The notes beneath the pieces are model-generated. The model had not been told where the DNA came from and did not search any database. It saw only the letters and a list, made by a program, of their open reading frames with translations. Shown in pieces: positions 16,047 to 23,424 of a stretch of DNA of 23,453 nucleotides (within the stretch, counting starts at the first letter, position 1; each line of letters starts with the position of its first letter). This DNA comes from a virus: positions 1 through 23,453 of the IMG/VR virus record IMGVR_UViG_3300045996_000744. One strand, given 5' to 3'. The position numbers and the translations under genes were made by a program.

Positions 16047-17812
16047 TCGAATGCCTCCTTGTTGGCCTTGTATGCGACGTAGGCATCCATCAGAGCTGCC
16101 ACGTTGTCGATCTTCTCGTCTTGCCGTTTCTTCAGCAACTTACGGTTGCCATTCGTGTCCTCCATAGTGATGGCATTACCCATCGTGAAGGACATGAGTA
16201 CCTGGTCGAATATGAGCATGCGCTCACCCGCCAGGATCTTCAGCTCGCCGAGAGGAACCGACTCGGTCCGAGCGCCCTGAATGACCTTGACGGTGCCGTA
16301 CTCCCCATTCTCGAGATTCCAGCGCGTCACAAATTCAGCAGCGTTGTAGGGGTCATAGCCGAAAGCACGAACATCGTCGAATTGCTCGCGAACCATGTAT
16401 TCGTTGAGATCGTCGTAGACCTCCATCATGTCCAGAACGGTGCCCTCGAGAACTCGAAGGCTTCCTTCCTTGATGAAGCTGTCGTACTTGACTCGCAGAG
16501 CCCCTGGGAGTTTGCTCAATGTCAGAGCGGTGATGTAGCTAAGTGTCTTGACGCCGAAAGCGCCGCGACGGTTGAGATTTGGGAACAGGAAGGTGAACGC
16601 ACAGAAGTCGTCACCCTGCGAGAGGTCCGCGCCGAGTGCACAGGGCATTCCCATGAACGCGCGAGGGCGTCGAGGGTGCGGAAGAGTCTCGCTGTATTCG
16701 AAGAACCAGGTGTAGCCCTCCATGGGGATACCGAAACGCTTTGCGAGAATGTCATTACGAGAAGCAGGCGCCTTTTCGGCCCGCTCGACGTCTAGGTGAT
16801 ACGTCTCATACGTGACGGTTCGTCCCAGGTTGGGTTGGGCCTTCAACCACAGCTCGGGGTGTGCAACTTCAGCTAGATCGTCCAGCTTGTAGTGAAAAAT
16901 CGAGATGTGAGGAGCTTTGTACTCCCCTCGGAGGATCTCTGCCAGTTCCATTTTGATGGTGTCGCCAGATCCGTTTCGAACAGTTCCTTCTGAGCTGACA
17001 GCGACGATCAGATAGTCCTCGCCGTCCTTTGAAGCTCCCTGTTCGATGGCTCCGATGACGTCTTCTCTGAGATCTCCCGACAACCATTCGTCAACCGTCG
17101 AGATCTTGGGCCTTAGACCCTGCAGCTTGTTGATTGACATCGGTCGAACTTCGAGCATCGACCCAGTGAGGAAGTTTTCGACGCCCTTCTTCGTTGCTGC
17201 CAGCTTGACACGGTTAGCTCGAGAGCCGGTCGTGTTCTGAAGAGAGCCTTCTGTCAGGAATGCGAACAGAGGACCCTTGCTTCGGGTGATGGCGGTTCGA
17301 ATCGGGGACATCACCTCCTCGGCCTGCTTCATTGTCGGGGCCGTGGTGATCTGGTGAGTGGTCGAGGTGTCGATGTTGAGGAAGTAAGCCTGGAGCAGAG
17401 ACTCGTAGAGGGACTTGGCGGCTCCTCGGGCCACGATGAGATACTGCTTCTTCGTGAGCCGGACTTTGAAGACCTTGTCGACGAATCGACCTCCCAGGGC
17501 GGACGCGTTGCCGTAGTCCTCCCAGACGGGACGAGTCTCGAAGACCCACCAACCGAAGATCTGCTCGGCCCAGAGCTTGAACGTGGGAAGGAGCTTCAGA
17601 TCGCGCCCATCTGTGAGTGTCATCTCGTTCTCGCAGAACAAGATGAAGCCCTCGAGCGGATCTGGGTCATAGAAGACCGTCTTGTCAGCGATGAGCCTGT
17701 CAATGCGGTTCATCTCCATGGAGATCTCTCGGTTTACCGGGATCTCTCCTCGAATCACCGCATCACGGAACTGCCCGTAGTAGAACGGCGTAGCCGTGTT
17801 TGATAGGCTCAT
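16043..17812 (-). CDS. terL: Terminase large subunit
   Basis: A 589-residue packaging motor and nuclease. The ATPase part shows a deviant Walker A (ARGAAKSLYE, about 129-138), and a Walker B ending in STVDEW (D241, E242) after the EVRPMSINKLQGLRP segment. The nuclease part shows the acidic residues expected for the RNase H-like fold: D396 in GADLSQGDDFCAFTF, D487 in FGYDPYNA and D569 in KIDNVAALMDAY. The frame is open upstream to 17905, but the ATG at 17812 has AAAGGAGG in place and begins MSLSNTATP, so it is preferred. The gene follows tagged protein A and ends in an ATGA overlap with tagged protein B. Length and motifs are complete. Confidence 0.95.
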   Translation of the reverse strand: MSLSNTATPFYYGQFRDAVIRGEIPVNREISMEMNRIDRLIADKTVFYDPDPLEGFILFCENEMTLTDGRDLKLLPTFKLWAEQIFGWWVFETRPVWEDYGNASALGGRFVDKVFKVRLTKKQYLIVARGAAKSLYESLLQAYFLNIDTSTTHQITTAPTMKQAEEVMSPIRTAITRSKGPLFAFLTEGSLQNTTGSRANRVKLAATKKGVENFLTGSMLEVRPMSINKLQGLRPKISTVDEWLSGDLREDVIGAIEQGASKDGEDYLIVAVSSEGTVRNGSGDTIKMELAEILRGEYKAPHISIFHYKLDDLAEVAHPELWLKAQPNLGRTVTYETYHLDVERAEKAPASRNDILAKRFGIPMEGYTWFFEYSETLPHPRRPRAFMGMPCALGADLSQGDDFCAFTFLFPNLNRRGAFGVKTLSYITALTLSKLPGALRVKYDSFIKEGSLRVLEGTVLDMMEVYDDLNEYMVREQFDDVRAFGYDPYNAAEFVTRWNLENGEYGTVKVIQGARTESVPLGELKILAGERMLIFDQVLMSFTMGNAITMEDTNGNRKLLKKRQDEKIDNVAALMDAYVAYKANKEAFE

Positions 17813-17825
17813 CGCTGACCTCCTT

Positions 17826-18278
17826 TCACTTCTTCTTGTCCATGGCCTTTGCGACCTGCTTCGTGACGGCTTGCGATGCGATGCTCGAGACTTGATTCCG
17901 GCCAAGATTGAGTAGAAGGCCTCCGACGAACGCCAGCGTCTTCTCTGATGCTGACTTAGGACGAAGCTGGCTGTACTGCTGCTCCATCTGAAGCCGGTTG
18001 ATCAGAGCCTTCAACTCCTTGTCGGAAAGAGCGTCCGTCGTGCTCTTCTGAGCCTTCTGCTTTCGAACTGCAGCGCGAACGGCGTCTGGATGAGCAGCTT
18101 GACCCGTACCTCCAGTTGCCTTGACGCGAGCTCCGGGCGCGTGAGTGGTCCGGACCTTGGTTCGTTCGACTCCACCGCGATCTTTTCGAACACCCCACTT
18201 CATTCCCTTGACACCGTAATGGGCAAGGAAATCGCCAGCGAATTCCTGGCCGGAGGCAAGATGTGTAGCTGTTGACAT
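17826..18278 (-). CDS. KGMKWG-tagged small protein A
   Basis: A 150-residue basic protein of unknown function just upstream of the terminase. Residues 20-32 are HYGVKGMKWGVRK; the residues before them (MSTATHLASGQEFAGDFLA) differ from those of the two siblings more than those differ from each other. The body has a disordered basic region, then ALSDKELKALINRLQMEQQYSQL (two helices, a pattern seen in similar phage proteins), a hydrophobic AFVGGLLLNLG stretch and a lysine-rich end. The frame is open far upstream (to 18617), but GGAAGGAGG lies directly before this ATG and the tag aligns from here. It sits 13 bases after the minor tail gene. Confidence 0.82.
   Translation of the reverse strand: MSTATHLASGQEFAGDFLAHYGVKGMKWGVRKDRGGVERTKVRTTHAPGARVKATGGTGQAAHPDAVRAAVRKQKAQKSTTDALSDKELKALINRLQMEQQYSQLRPKSASEKTLAFVGGLLLNLGRNQVSSIASQAVTKQVAKAMDKKK
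18187..18212 (-). repeat. 26-base repeat coding the KGMKWGVR core, copy 3
   Basis: Third copy of the identical 26-base string, about 2.2 kb from copy 2 and on the other side of the terminase gene. Confidence 0.9.
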
Positions 18279-18291
18279 TCGTACCTCCTTC

Positions 18292-19548
18292 CTAAAGAAC
18301 GCCCATGGCGAAGTTCTTGGCTCGGACCGTAGTTCCGGCCATTCGAAGACTGCCACGTCCGGCAGCCGAAACACCACTGTGAGTGGCCGTTGCGCGAACA
18401 ACCCCGTCGACCAAACCACGGATCGTTGTTCCCTGGCACTCGATGCGAAGTTGTGAACCAGCAGCAAGAACGGCCGAGTAAGCACTCCCAATGGCAGTGA
18501 AGGATCCGGCCGACACATAGAAGAGCTGACAGTCGGATCCGCTGTAGCGCCAGACATAACCCGTTTCGGCCGCCCCACTTGGCGTGAATCGAGCGCCGAC
18601 ACCCATTGTGCCAGCAACAGTCATTCGAGCCTGCGACCATTGATCAGCCGACGGAGCGACCGCAACCGTAGCCATGTGGTTTGTGTTTGCGTCCGGTGAC
18701 GCAAAGGCCTTGGAGACGATCGTCAACGATACGCCGTTGAGCAACTGCCAGTCGGAACCCAGTGCGGCGTTTGCACGTTCGCCGTGGTCCATCCAGGTGT
18801 AGCCGTAGTCGCCGACCACCATCATGATTAGCGAACCAGAGTCGCCGCTGATGATCTGAGACTGAACCGAATGTGGCGTTTTTGGCTGCTCTCCAGGAAG
18901 TCGGTACGCCGACCCAAAGGCGTTGGTGGTGTTGTACCCGGAGTCGTTGACGTCCCACCCTGAAGTGGGAACCTTGGCTCCGGGGAACTGGGTGATGTTG
19001 CCCAATGTTGCATCGAAACCGAGCATCCAGCCAAGTCCGATTTGCCCGTATCCGCAGTCGGCCGCAGCGGTCATCAGAGCGCCGCCGCCCAAGTTCTGGT
19101 ATTGCCCAGATGCGAAGCGTGAGCTAAGACCGCGAACCAAATACAGGTGTGCCGTCATCACAGCAGCGCTGTTCTGAGTGATCGTGACTACACCACTCGA
19201 CGTGAGATCCTCACCGATCCAAGCTGACAGCTGATTGGTGTGCGTGAACAACAAAGACCAGACCCCGCCCATACCTACGATCGAAGATATGACTCGAACG
19301 CTGGTAGCACGGTGGCACCCGTAGAGAACAATGACCTTGTCGCCGGGCTGTGGAGTTGTCGCAAATGTCACCGACTGCGGTCCAGTGCCGGCAAAGGTCG
19401 TGAACTTCTCCTCCACAACGGTGATGGGACTCGTTAGACCCGAAGCTGCCGGCTCCCACACGAGATCGCTACCCTTATAGAGCTTTGACACCGCGTTGGA
19501 ACCGACTTTGAATGTGTCTGCGAGAGTAAGACCTTGGCGAACAGGCAT
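18292..19548 (-). CDS. Minor tail protein with C-terminal lectin-like domain
   Basis: A 418-residue protein likely to contact the host surface. The N-terminus (MPVRQGLTLADTFKVGSNAVSKLYKGSDLVWEP) is a short motif found on many phage minor tail proteins. The middle (40-255) is beta-rich and resembles phage surface proteins with a KVIVLYGCHR strand and MTAHLYLVRGLSS. The last 150 residues look like a concanavalin A-like/LamG fold, with LRIECQGTTIRGLVDGVVR and a closing KNFAMGVL strand. The ATG lies three bases after the fibre stop; only a weak GGGG stands before it, so it is probably translated by coupling. Function as receptor binding is inferred from fold and from its fibre neighbour. Confidence 0.8.
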   Translation of the reverse strand: MPVRQGLTLADTFKVGSNAVSKLYKGSDLVWEPAASGLTSPITVVEEKFTTFAGTGPQSVTFATTPQPGDKVIVLYGCHRATSVRVISSIVGMGGVWSLLFTHTNQLSAWIGEDLTSSGVVTITQNSAAVMTAHLYLVRGLSSRFASGQYQNLGGGALMTAAADCGYGQIGLGWMLGFDATLGNITQFPGAKVPTSGWDVNDSGYNTTNAFGSAYRLPGEQPKTPHSVQSQIISGDSGSLIMMVVGDYGYTWMDHGERANAALGSDWQLLNGVSLTIVSKAFASPDANTNHMATVAVAPSADQWSQARMTVAGTMGVGARFTPSGAAETGYVWRYSGSDCQLFYVSAGSFTAIGSAYSAVLAAGSQLRIECQGTTIRGLVDGVVRATATHSGVSAAGRGSLRMAGTTVRAKNFAMGVL

Positions 19549-19551
19549 GTT

Positions 19552-21276
19552 TTACCCCACAATCACATAGAGAGTTGTTGCTGCCTTTGATCCGAGAGCG
19601 TCGTAGGCCGCTTGAGTGATCGTCACGATGTTGTCGATCGTCGTTGACGCAACCATGGCTGCTTCGGCGGCGTCCACCTCAGCTTGAACAGCCGCAACAG
19701 CCGCAGTTCGCGCAGTGACCTCATCACTGACCGACGTCGTGGTCGCAAGACCAGATACGTTGATCTGAAGAGCGTTCCCACCGTCGTTGTAGACAAAGTC
19801 GAGATGGGTTGTGTCCTGAACCAAAGCCGCGACGCGGTCATCGACAGCTTCGTCGAAGTCGGTGATCTGGTTCTTCGGGTGAACGTGAACTGCCTCGGCC
19901 TTGGCGTCGATGTTGGCTTGAAGCGTCACATCGGCAGCCGTTCGGGCCGAAGTTTCAGCAGCGAGCTCCGCATCCGTTGCGAACGTGGAGTGGTCGATTG
20001 CCTCGAGAGCGTCAACTCGCGTGTCAAGAGCTGCGTCAGCCGATGCACGAGTGGAAGCTTCTGACGCGAGTTCTGCGTCAGTGGCATAACCAGTCAGATC
20101 TGGACCCGTCGTTGCCTCGAGAACGTCAACTCGAGCATCCAAGGCGTTGTCGGCAGAAATGCGAGCGGCAGACTCAGCCGCAAGCTCCGAATCCGTCGTG
20201 AACGTGGAGTGATCCACAGCCTCGAGGGCGTCGACGCGAGTGTCAAGAGCGCTGTCAGCAGATACGCGGGCAGCAGACTCAGCCGCAAGTTCGGCATCGG
20301 AAGCTCGGCCAGAGATAAGGCCGTCGACTTCGGTCTCGGTGTAGTAGCGGTCATCGTGCGTGTGAGCCGTGTTGGCCTTTGTGGCTAGACCGGCTGCGAG
20401 CTCCGCGTCCGTTGCATAGCCCGAAAGATCCGGAGCTGCACTGGCTTCGAGAGTGTCAACGCGCGAATCAAGAGCCGCATCGGCGGATGCGCGAGCCGTG
20501 GCCTCAGCATTTATAGCGTTGGCAAGAATCACATCCTCAGACGCACGAGTCGTTGCCTCGGTTGAGATGGATCCGGCCAGGGTTGCATCCGCGCTCGATC
20601 GAGTGGATGCCTCCGTGGAAAGTTCCGCATCTGTGGCGAATAACCCGTGGTCAATTGCCTCGAGAGTATCGACACGACCGCTCAGAGCGGTATCGGCGAT
20701 CTCACGCGCGACGGTTTCCTCAGCGATGGCATCTGTGAGAACGATAGCCTCGGCCACGCTAAGCGCACCCACGTCCTCGGCATCAAGAACGACAGCGCCG
20801 TCCTCACCGTTCACCGATATGACTGAGCCCGAACCCATCGCATCGATTCGGGCCGAGAGCTCCTCGTACTCGGAGACTGTCAGAACCGGTCCGCCAGGCG
20901 GCATCGAATTCGTGAGGTTCAGCGGGAAGTTCTCAGTGTGATCGACGAGCACCTCGATCATATGGCTGGCGATCGTGATGTTGTTGAAGGTGTAGAAGAC
21001 CTTGTAGGTGCCGGTAACGAGCCAGACACCGACCTCTCCTTGTGGGTCGATCAAATAACCGGCCGCATTGACACCACAGCGGATTCGGTAAGGAACAACC
21101 GTGGTCGGCTCAGGCGTCTCGGCCTGGAACTTCGGCTCCATAGGCGAGAAGGTGACGTAGCCGATCGGAGGAACTGCATCGGGAAGGTTGTCCACATCAG
21201 TCGCGTCGCCCACCGCGAGGATGAAGCGGCCAGTGACGTAGCCGTGAAGAATGTCGGTGGGCATTGGAACTGTCAT
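19552..21276 (-). CDS. Tail fibre with coiled-coil repeats
   Basis: A 574-residue fibre. Residues 1-150 form a beta-rich domain (GYVTGRFILAVGDATD, GEVGVWLVTGTYKVFYTF), probably for attachment to the tail. From about 155 a SVNGEDGAVVLDAEDVGAL linker leads into alanine-rich coiled coil with five RVDxLEA marks and repeated TDAELAxExxxRxxAD blocks. A HTHDDRYYTETEVDGLISG insertion, a common fibre motif, interrupts the middle. A second fibre linker (HVHPKNQITDFDEAVDDRV) and a C-terminal AAYDALGSKAATTLYVIVG end follow. Such proteins are usually trimers. GAGAGGAG precedes the ATG. The repetition means assembly errors are possible here. Fibre identity is strong; the receptor is unknown. Confidence 0.88.
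   Translation of the reverse strand: MTVPMPTDILHGYVTGRFILAVGDATDVDNLPDAVPPIGYVTFSPMEPKFQAETPEPTTVVPYRIRCGVNAAGYLIDPQGEVGVWLVTGTYKVFYTFNNITIASHMIEVLVDHTENFPLNLTNSMPPGGPVLTVSEYEELSARIDAMGSGSVISVNGEDGAVVLDAEDVGALSVAEAIVLTDAIAEETVAREIADTALSGRVDTLEAIDHGLFATDAELSTEASTRSSADATLAGSISTEATTRASEDVILANAINAEATARASADAALDSRVDTLEASAAPDLSGYATDAELAAGLATKANTAHTHDDRYYTETEVDGLISGRASDAELAAESAARVSADSALDTRVDALEAVDHSTFTTDSELAAESAARISADNALDARVDVLEATTGPDLTGYATDAELASEASTRASADAALDTRVDALEAIDHSTFATDAELAAETSARTAADVTLQANIDAKAEAVHVHPKNQITDFDEAVDDRVAALVQDTTHLDFVYNDGGNALQINVSGLATTTSVSDEVTARTAAVAAVQAEVDAAEAAMVASTTIDNIVTITQAAYDALGSKAATTLYVIVG
19990..20690 (-). repeat. Coiled-coil repeats in the fibre gene
   Basis: The RVD(T/A/V)LEA mark is encoded at about 20000, 20113, 20220, 20445 and 20658, each beginning with a GCCTCGAG-like string on the plus strand. 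The blocks alternate two endings: (I/V)DHxxF(A/T)TD and PDL(S/T)GYATD. The copies at 20000, 20113 and 20220 are evenly spaced (107-113 bases); the wider spacings come from the inserted HTHDDRYY segment and from extra short heptad blocks. Confidence 0.8.
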
Positions 21277-21288
21277 GACGCGCTCCTC

Positions 21289-21657
21289 TCAGAGCTCGAT
21301 GTCGGCAACGGTGACGATGCGGTCCGGGTCCGTGAGGACCGAAAGACGCCACTCCATCTGCTCGATCTGCTTCTCGATCGCAGTCAGGTGGAACGATGTG
21401 GCGGGAGGATCGAAGAGAAGCTTGGCCCGCAGGAAAACGTACGTCGGTACGTTGTTGAGGCGGGGATCGCCACCAAGGAGGTCCCCCCATTCCGCAGTTT
21501 CATCCTGGATCGAGAAACCGCCGACTGGACCAACGCCAAGCTGCTCCAGAGTGGACAGAGCCGCGTTGATGTAGGTGATGATGTCCAGGTCGAAGGCCTG
21601 GTACTCGGGCGCGACGCCCAAGTTCTTCTTGGTGCTTTCGAGGATGCTTTGGTTCAT
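21289..21657 (-). CDS. Conserved small phage protein, connector-like
   Basis: A 122-residue protein with SILESTKKNLGVAPEYQAFDLDIITYINAALSTLEQLGVGP at the N-terminus (shown here as a continuous helical region, residues 4-44), then GGFSIQDETAEWGDLL, and PTYVFLRAKLLFDPPATSF followed by a helix ending KQIEQMEWRLSVL. This is a recurrent small protein of Gram-positive siphophages, often found next to fibre genes and sometimes labelled head-tail connector-like. Here it sits between endolysin and fibre, far from the connector genes, so a fibre or baseplate link is at least as likely. AAGGAGG precedes its ATG by nine bases. Function unresolved. Confidence 0.7.
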   Translation of the reverse strand: MNQSILESTKKNLGVAPEYQAFDLDIITYINAALSTLEQLGVGPVGGFSIQDETAEWGDLLGGDPRLNNVPTYVFLRAKLLFDPPATSFHLTAIEKQIEQMEWRLSVLTDPDRIVTVADIEL

Positions 21658-21704
21658 GGGGGGACACCTCCTTGGTGACTCTCATTTTGAACTGGGACTG
21701 AAGA

Positions 21705-22331
21705 TCAGGCTGGGATCTTCAGCTTGTTCCAGGTGTTGAGACCGACCCAGCCGTCGACCTTGAGACCGTTGCGGCTCTGGAAGGACTTGACGCTGGCCTC
21801 GGTCTTCGGACCGAAGCTGCTGTCGAGCTCTCCGCTGTAGAGACCGAGAGCCTTGAGCCTCTTCTGGATCCGACCGACGTGCCAGTCGTCCTTGGTGCTC
21901 TCGGCGTGCTGGTGACCGGGGTACGGAAGGTACGACACCGCCGCGACCGGAGCCCGGTAAGTTCCCGGGTAGAACCAGACGTGAACGTGGTCGTAGTGGT
22001 TGTCCGTGGTGGAACCACGATCCGCCATGAGGCGACGGACGCCAGGCTGGACGACGGTCGAGGTGATGTGCTGCTCCCAGATCACATGGATCAGGCGCAG
22101 GCGAGCTCGGTTCGCCCAGATGTAGTTGCGGATCCAGTCACCGGCGGCCTCGTTGCGGACCATGAGGTCGAGGGCGTTGCCCGAGCCGTGCTCGTTGCCC
22201 CCGCCCATGCCCCACATGAACCAGATGTCGTGGCCGGCAGCCTTGGCCTTGTCGTAGAGCTCCTTTGCGATCGACCGCGTCTCCGGGTCGACGTTGCCGA
22301 GCTTGCTGCTGACGTAGGCGAAGGTGCTCAT
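21705..22331 (-). CDS. Endolysin: M15-like peptidase with peptidoglycan-binding domain
   Basis: A 208-residue enzyme that likely cuts peptide bonds in the cell wall at the end of infection. The N-terminal domain shows the zinc-peptidase (LAS/M15-type) pattern: H48 and D55 in NEHGSGNALDLMV and the HYDHVHVWF motif (H112, H115, H117). The C-terminal domain (about 145-206) is a PG_binding_1-type three-helix unit with VGRIQKRLKALGLYSGELD, FGPKTEASVKSFQ and VDGWVGLNTWNKL. It has no signal peptide. The ATG overlaps the preceding stop as ATGA. No holin-like gene lies beside it. A tail-borne wall hydrolase is possible, given the fibre genes next door, but free endolysin is more likely. Confidence 0.86.
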   Translation of the reverse strand: MSTFAYVSSKLGNVDPETRSIAKELYDKAKAAGHDIWFMWGMGGGNEHGSGNALDLMVRNEAAGDWIRNYIWANRARLRLIHVIWEQHITSTVVQPGVRRLMADRGSTTDNHYDHVHVWFYPGTYRAPVAAVSYLPYPGHQHAESTKDDWHVGRIQKRLKALGLYSGELDSSFGPKTEASVKSFQSRNGLKVDGWVGLNTWNKLKIPA

Positions 22332-22645
22332 GCCTTGTCGTCCCCCTTCTCCTGGTTCTTGGGGGCGACGTCGGCGGGGGTCGGCGTGACCTTACCCTCG
22401 TCGGGGTTGTCGGCCGAGGGGATGAAACCCTTCTCGTCGGACTCGACCTCGACTGGAGCGGAGTCGTCCTGGAACGACTCGGCATCGTCGGCGTCCTCCA
22501 CCGGGGCGTCGTTCTTGGCGTTCTGCTCCGGAGCGGCGTAGTCAGGCTTGGTCTCGAGAAGCTCGTCGGCCGTCGTGGCCTCGGGCTCGAGGGTGCCGTC
22601 CTCCGCCTCGTGCGGCTGGGGAAGCTCGTGGGGGTTGGTAGTCAT
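22328..22645 (-). CDS. Acidic disordered protein of unknown function
   Basis: A 105-residue protein very rich in aspartate, glutamate, proline and alanine, with almost no hydrophobic core (LEPEATTADELLE, PVEDADDAESFQDD, KGDDKA). It is likely disordered. The frame extends upstream to 22810, but AAAGGAG stands before the ATG at 22645 and the upstream part lies over the HNH gene, so the shorter start is chosen. It ends in an ATGA overlap with the endolysin, so the two are co-translated. It could be a chaperone, DNA mimic or linker, but nothing in the sequence decides this. Confidence 0.72.
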   Translation of the reverse strand: MTTNPHELPQPHEAEDGTLEPEATTADELLETKPDYAAPEQNAKNDAPVEDADDAESFQDDSAPVEVESDEKGFIPSADNPDEGKVTPTPADVAPKNQEKGDDKA

Positions 22646-22670
22646 GCTGGTTCTTCTCCTTTGGATTGTG

Positions 22671-23081
22671 TTACCACAGCTTGGTGTCACCAGGACTACG
22701 TTCGACGAGCTGCCGGGGAAGGAGCCTCTCGTCGCCGTAGTGAATGGCGTTGTGGGTTCGATGCGTTGTGCTGATGAGGAACTCGGGATCGAGGATGGCG
22801 GCGTCGCCATGTTGGATGTCGCCCACAGTCATCGGGTTCATGTGATGAATGATGACCTTCTCGTGGATCTCATACCCTTCAACTCCGAGATCGCAGCCTA
22901 GATCTCGCGCGATTACCTCGTGACGGATCTGCCGCCACTGGCGAGAGACATAGAACCGTTGGTTGATGTGCCGATCAAAGCCGAAGGTCGCCTGACCAAC
23001 AGCTCCTCGAAGCTTCAGGTACTTAAACCTGTCTTCGAAGCTTGGAATGCGATTGAGCTCGGACCATGTTCTAACTCTCAT
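22671..23081 (-). CDS. HNH endonuclease
   Basis: A 136-residue HNH nuclease of the kind found beside terminase genes, where it is needed with the terminase for cutting and packaging DNA in several siphophages. The classic YVSRQWRQIRHEVIARDLGC segment (44-63) is followed by VIIHHMNPM (H79, H80) and THRTHNAIHYG (N111, H114), giving the H, N, H set of a beta-beta-alpha metal fold. The frame is open to 23123, but GAGGAGG stands eight bases before the ATG at 23081, so that start is preferred; it overlaps the end of the preceding gene by 11 bases. Here the large terminase is nearly 5 kb away. Confidence 0.88.
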   Translation of the reverse strand: MRVRTWSELNRIPSFEDRFKYLKLRGAVGQATFGFDRHINQRFYVSRQWRQIRHEVIARDLGCDLGVEGYEIHEKVIIHHMNPMTVGDIQHGDAAILDPEFLISTTHRTHNAIHYGDERLLPRQLVERSPGDTKLW

Positions 23082-23424
23082 AGCCTTCGTCCTCCTCAGG
23101 CATGCGACCAGTGCTGTACCCACGGAACGCGTCCATGGCAGCCTTCATCCGCTCCTCTTGACGAGCCTCGGATTCGATCTGTTCGCGCTTGATCTTGAGT
23201 AGTTCGATCTCATGTGCCATCCGCTCCTGCTCGAGCTGTTCTCGCGAAGAGCCGAGCTTGAGATAGTGCGTGATGATCTGTGCGGGCGCGTTGCCCGACT
23301 GCATGAGCTTCTCGGCCTGGTCAACCGCCAGGGCTACGAGCTGGTTCTCACGGTCCTTAGGAGTCTTTGCCGGTGGCCTACGACTCGAGGTAGCATTTGG
23401 GTCGTTCACTCGACGTGTGGCCAC
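23071..23424 (-). CDS. Small coiled-coil protein, possible small terminase subunit
   Basis: A 117-residue protein. Residues 1-25 are basic and probably disordered (MATRRVNDPNATSSRRPPAK). Then comes a helical part with RENQLVALAVDQAEKLMQSG and APAQIITHYLKLGSSREQLEQE, and a long charged coiled coil (MAHEIELLKIKREQIES). Similar ITHYLKLGS-type proteins occur next to HNH endonuclease genes in many siphophages; the role is not firmly known, and small terminase subunit is the most usual suggestion. It starts at GTG with AAAGGAG eight bases upstream. It is the first gene in the window and overlaps the HNH gene. Confidence 0.65.
   Translation of the reverse strand: MATRRVNDPNATSSRRPPAKTPKDRENQLVALAVDQAEKLMQSGNAPAQIITHYLKLGSSREQLEQERMAHEIELLKIKREQIESEARQEERMKAAMDAFRGYSTGRMPEEDEGYES

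Noticed and set aside
16043-17905. Longer terminase starting at 17905
   Set aside because: The added 31 residues are arginine and serine rich, overlap the end of tagged protein A in another frame, and have no ribosome binding site, whereas AAAGGAGG lies just before the ATG at 17812.
21289-21657. Head-tail connector assignment as a firm call
   Set aside because: Resemblance to connector proteins is only in helical pattern, and the gene sits between endolysin and fibre while better head closure and terminator candidates are present at 11075-11690.
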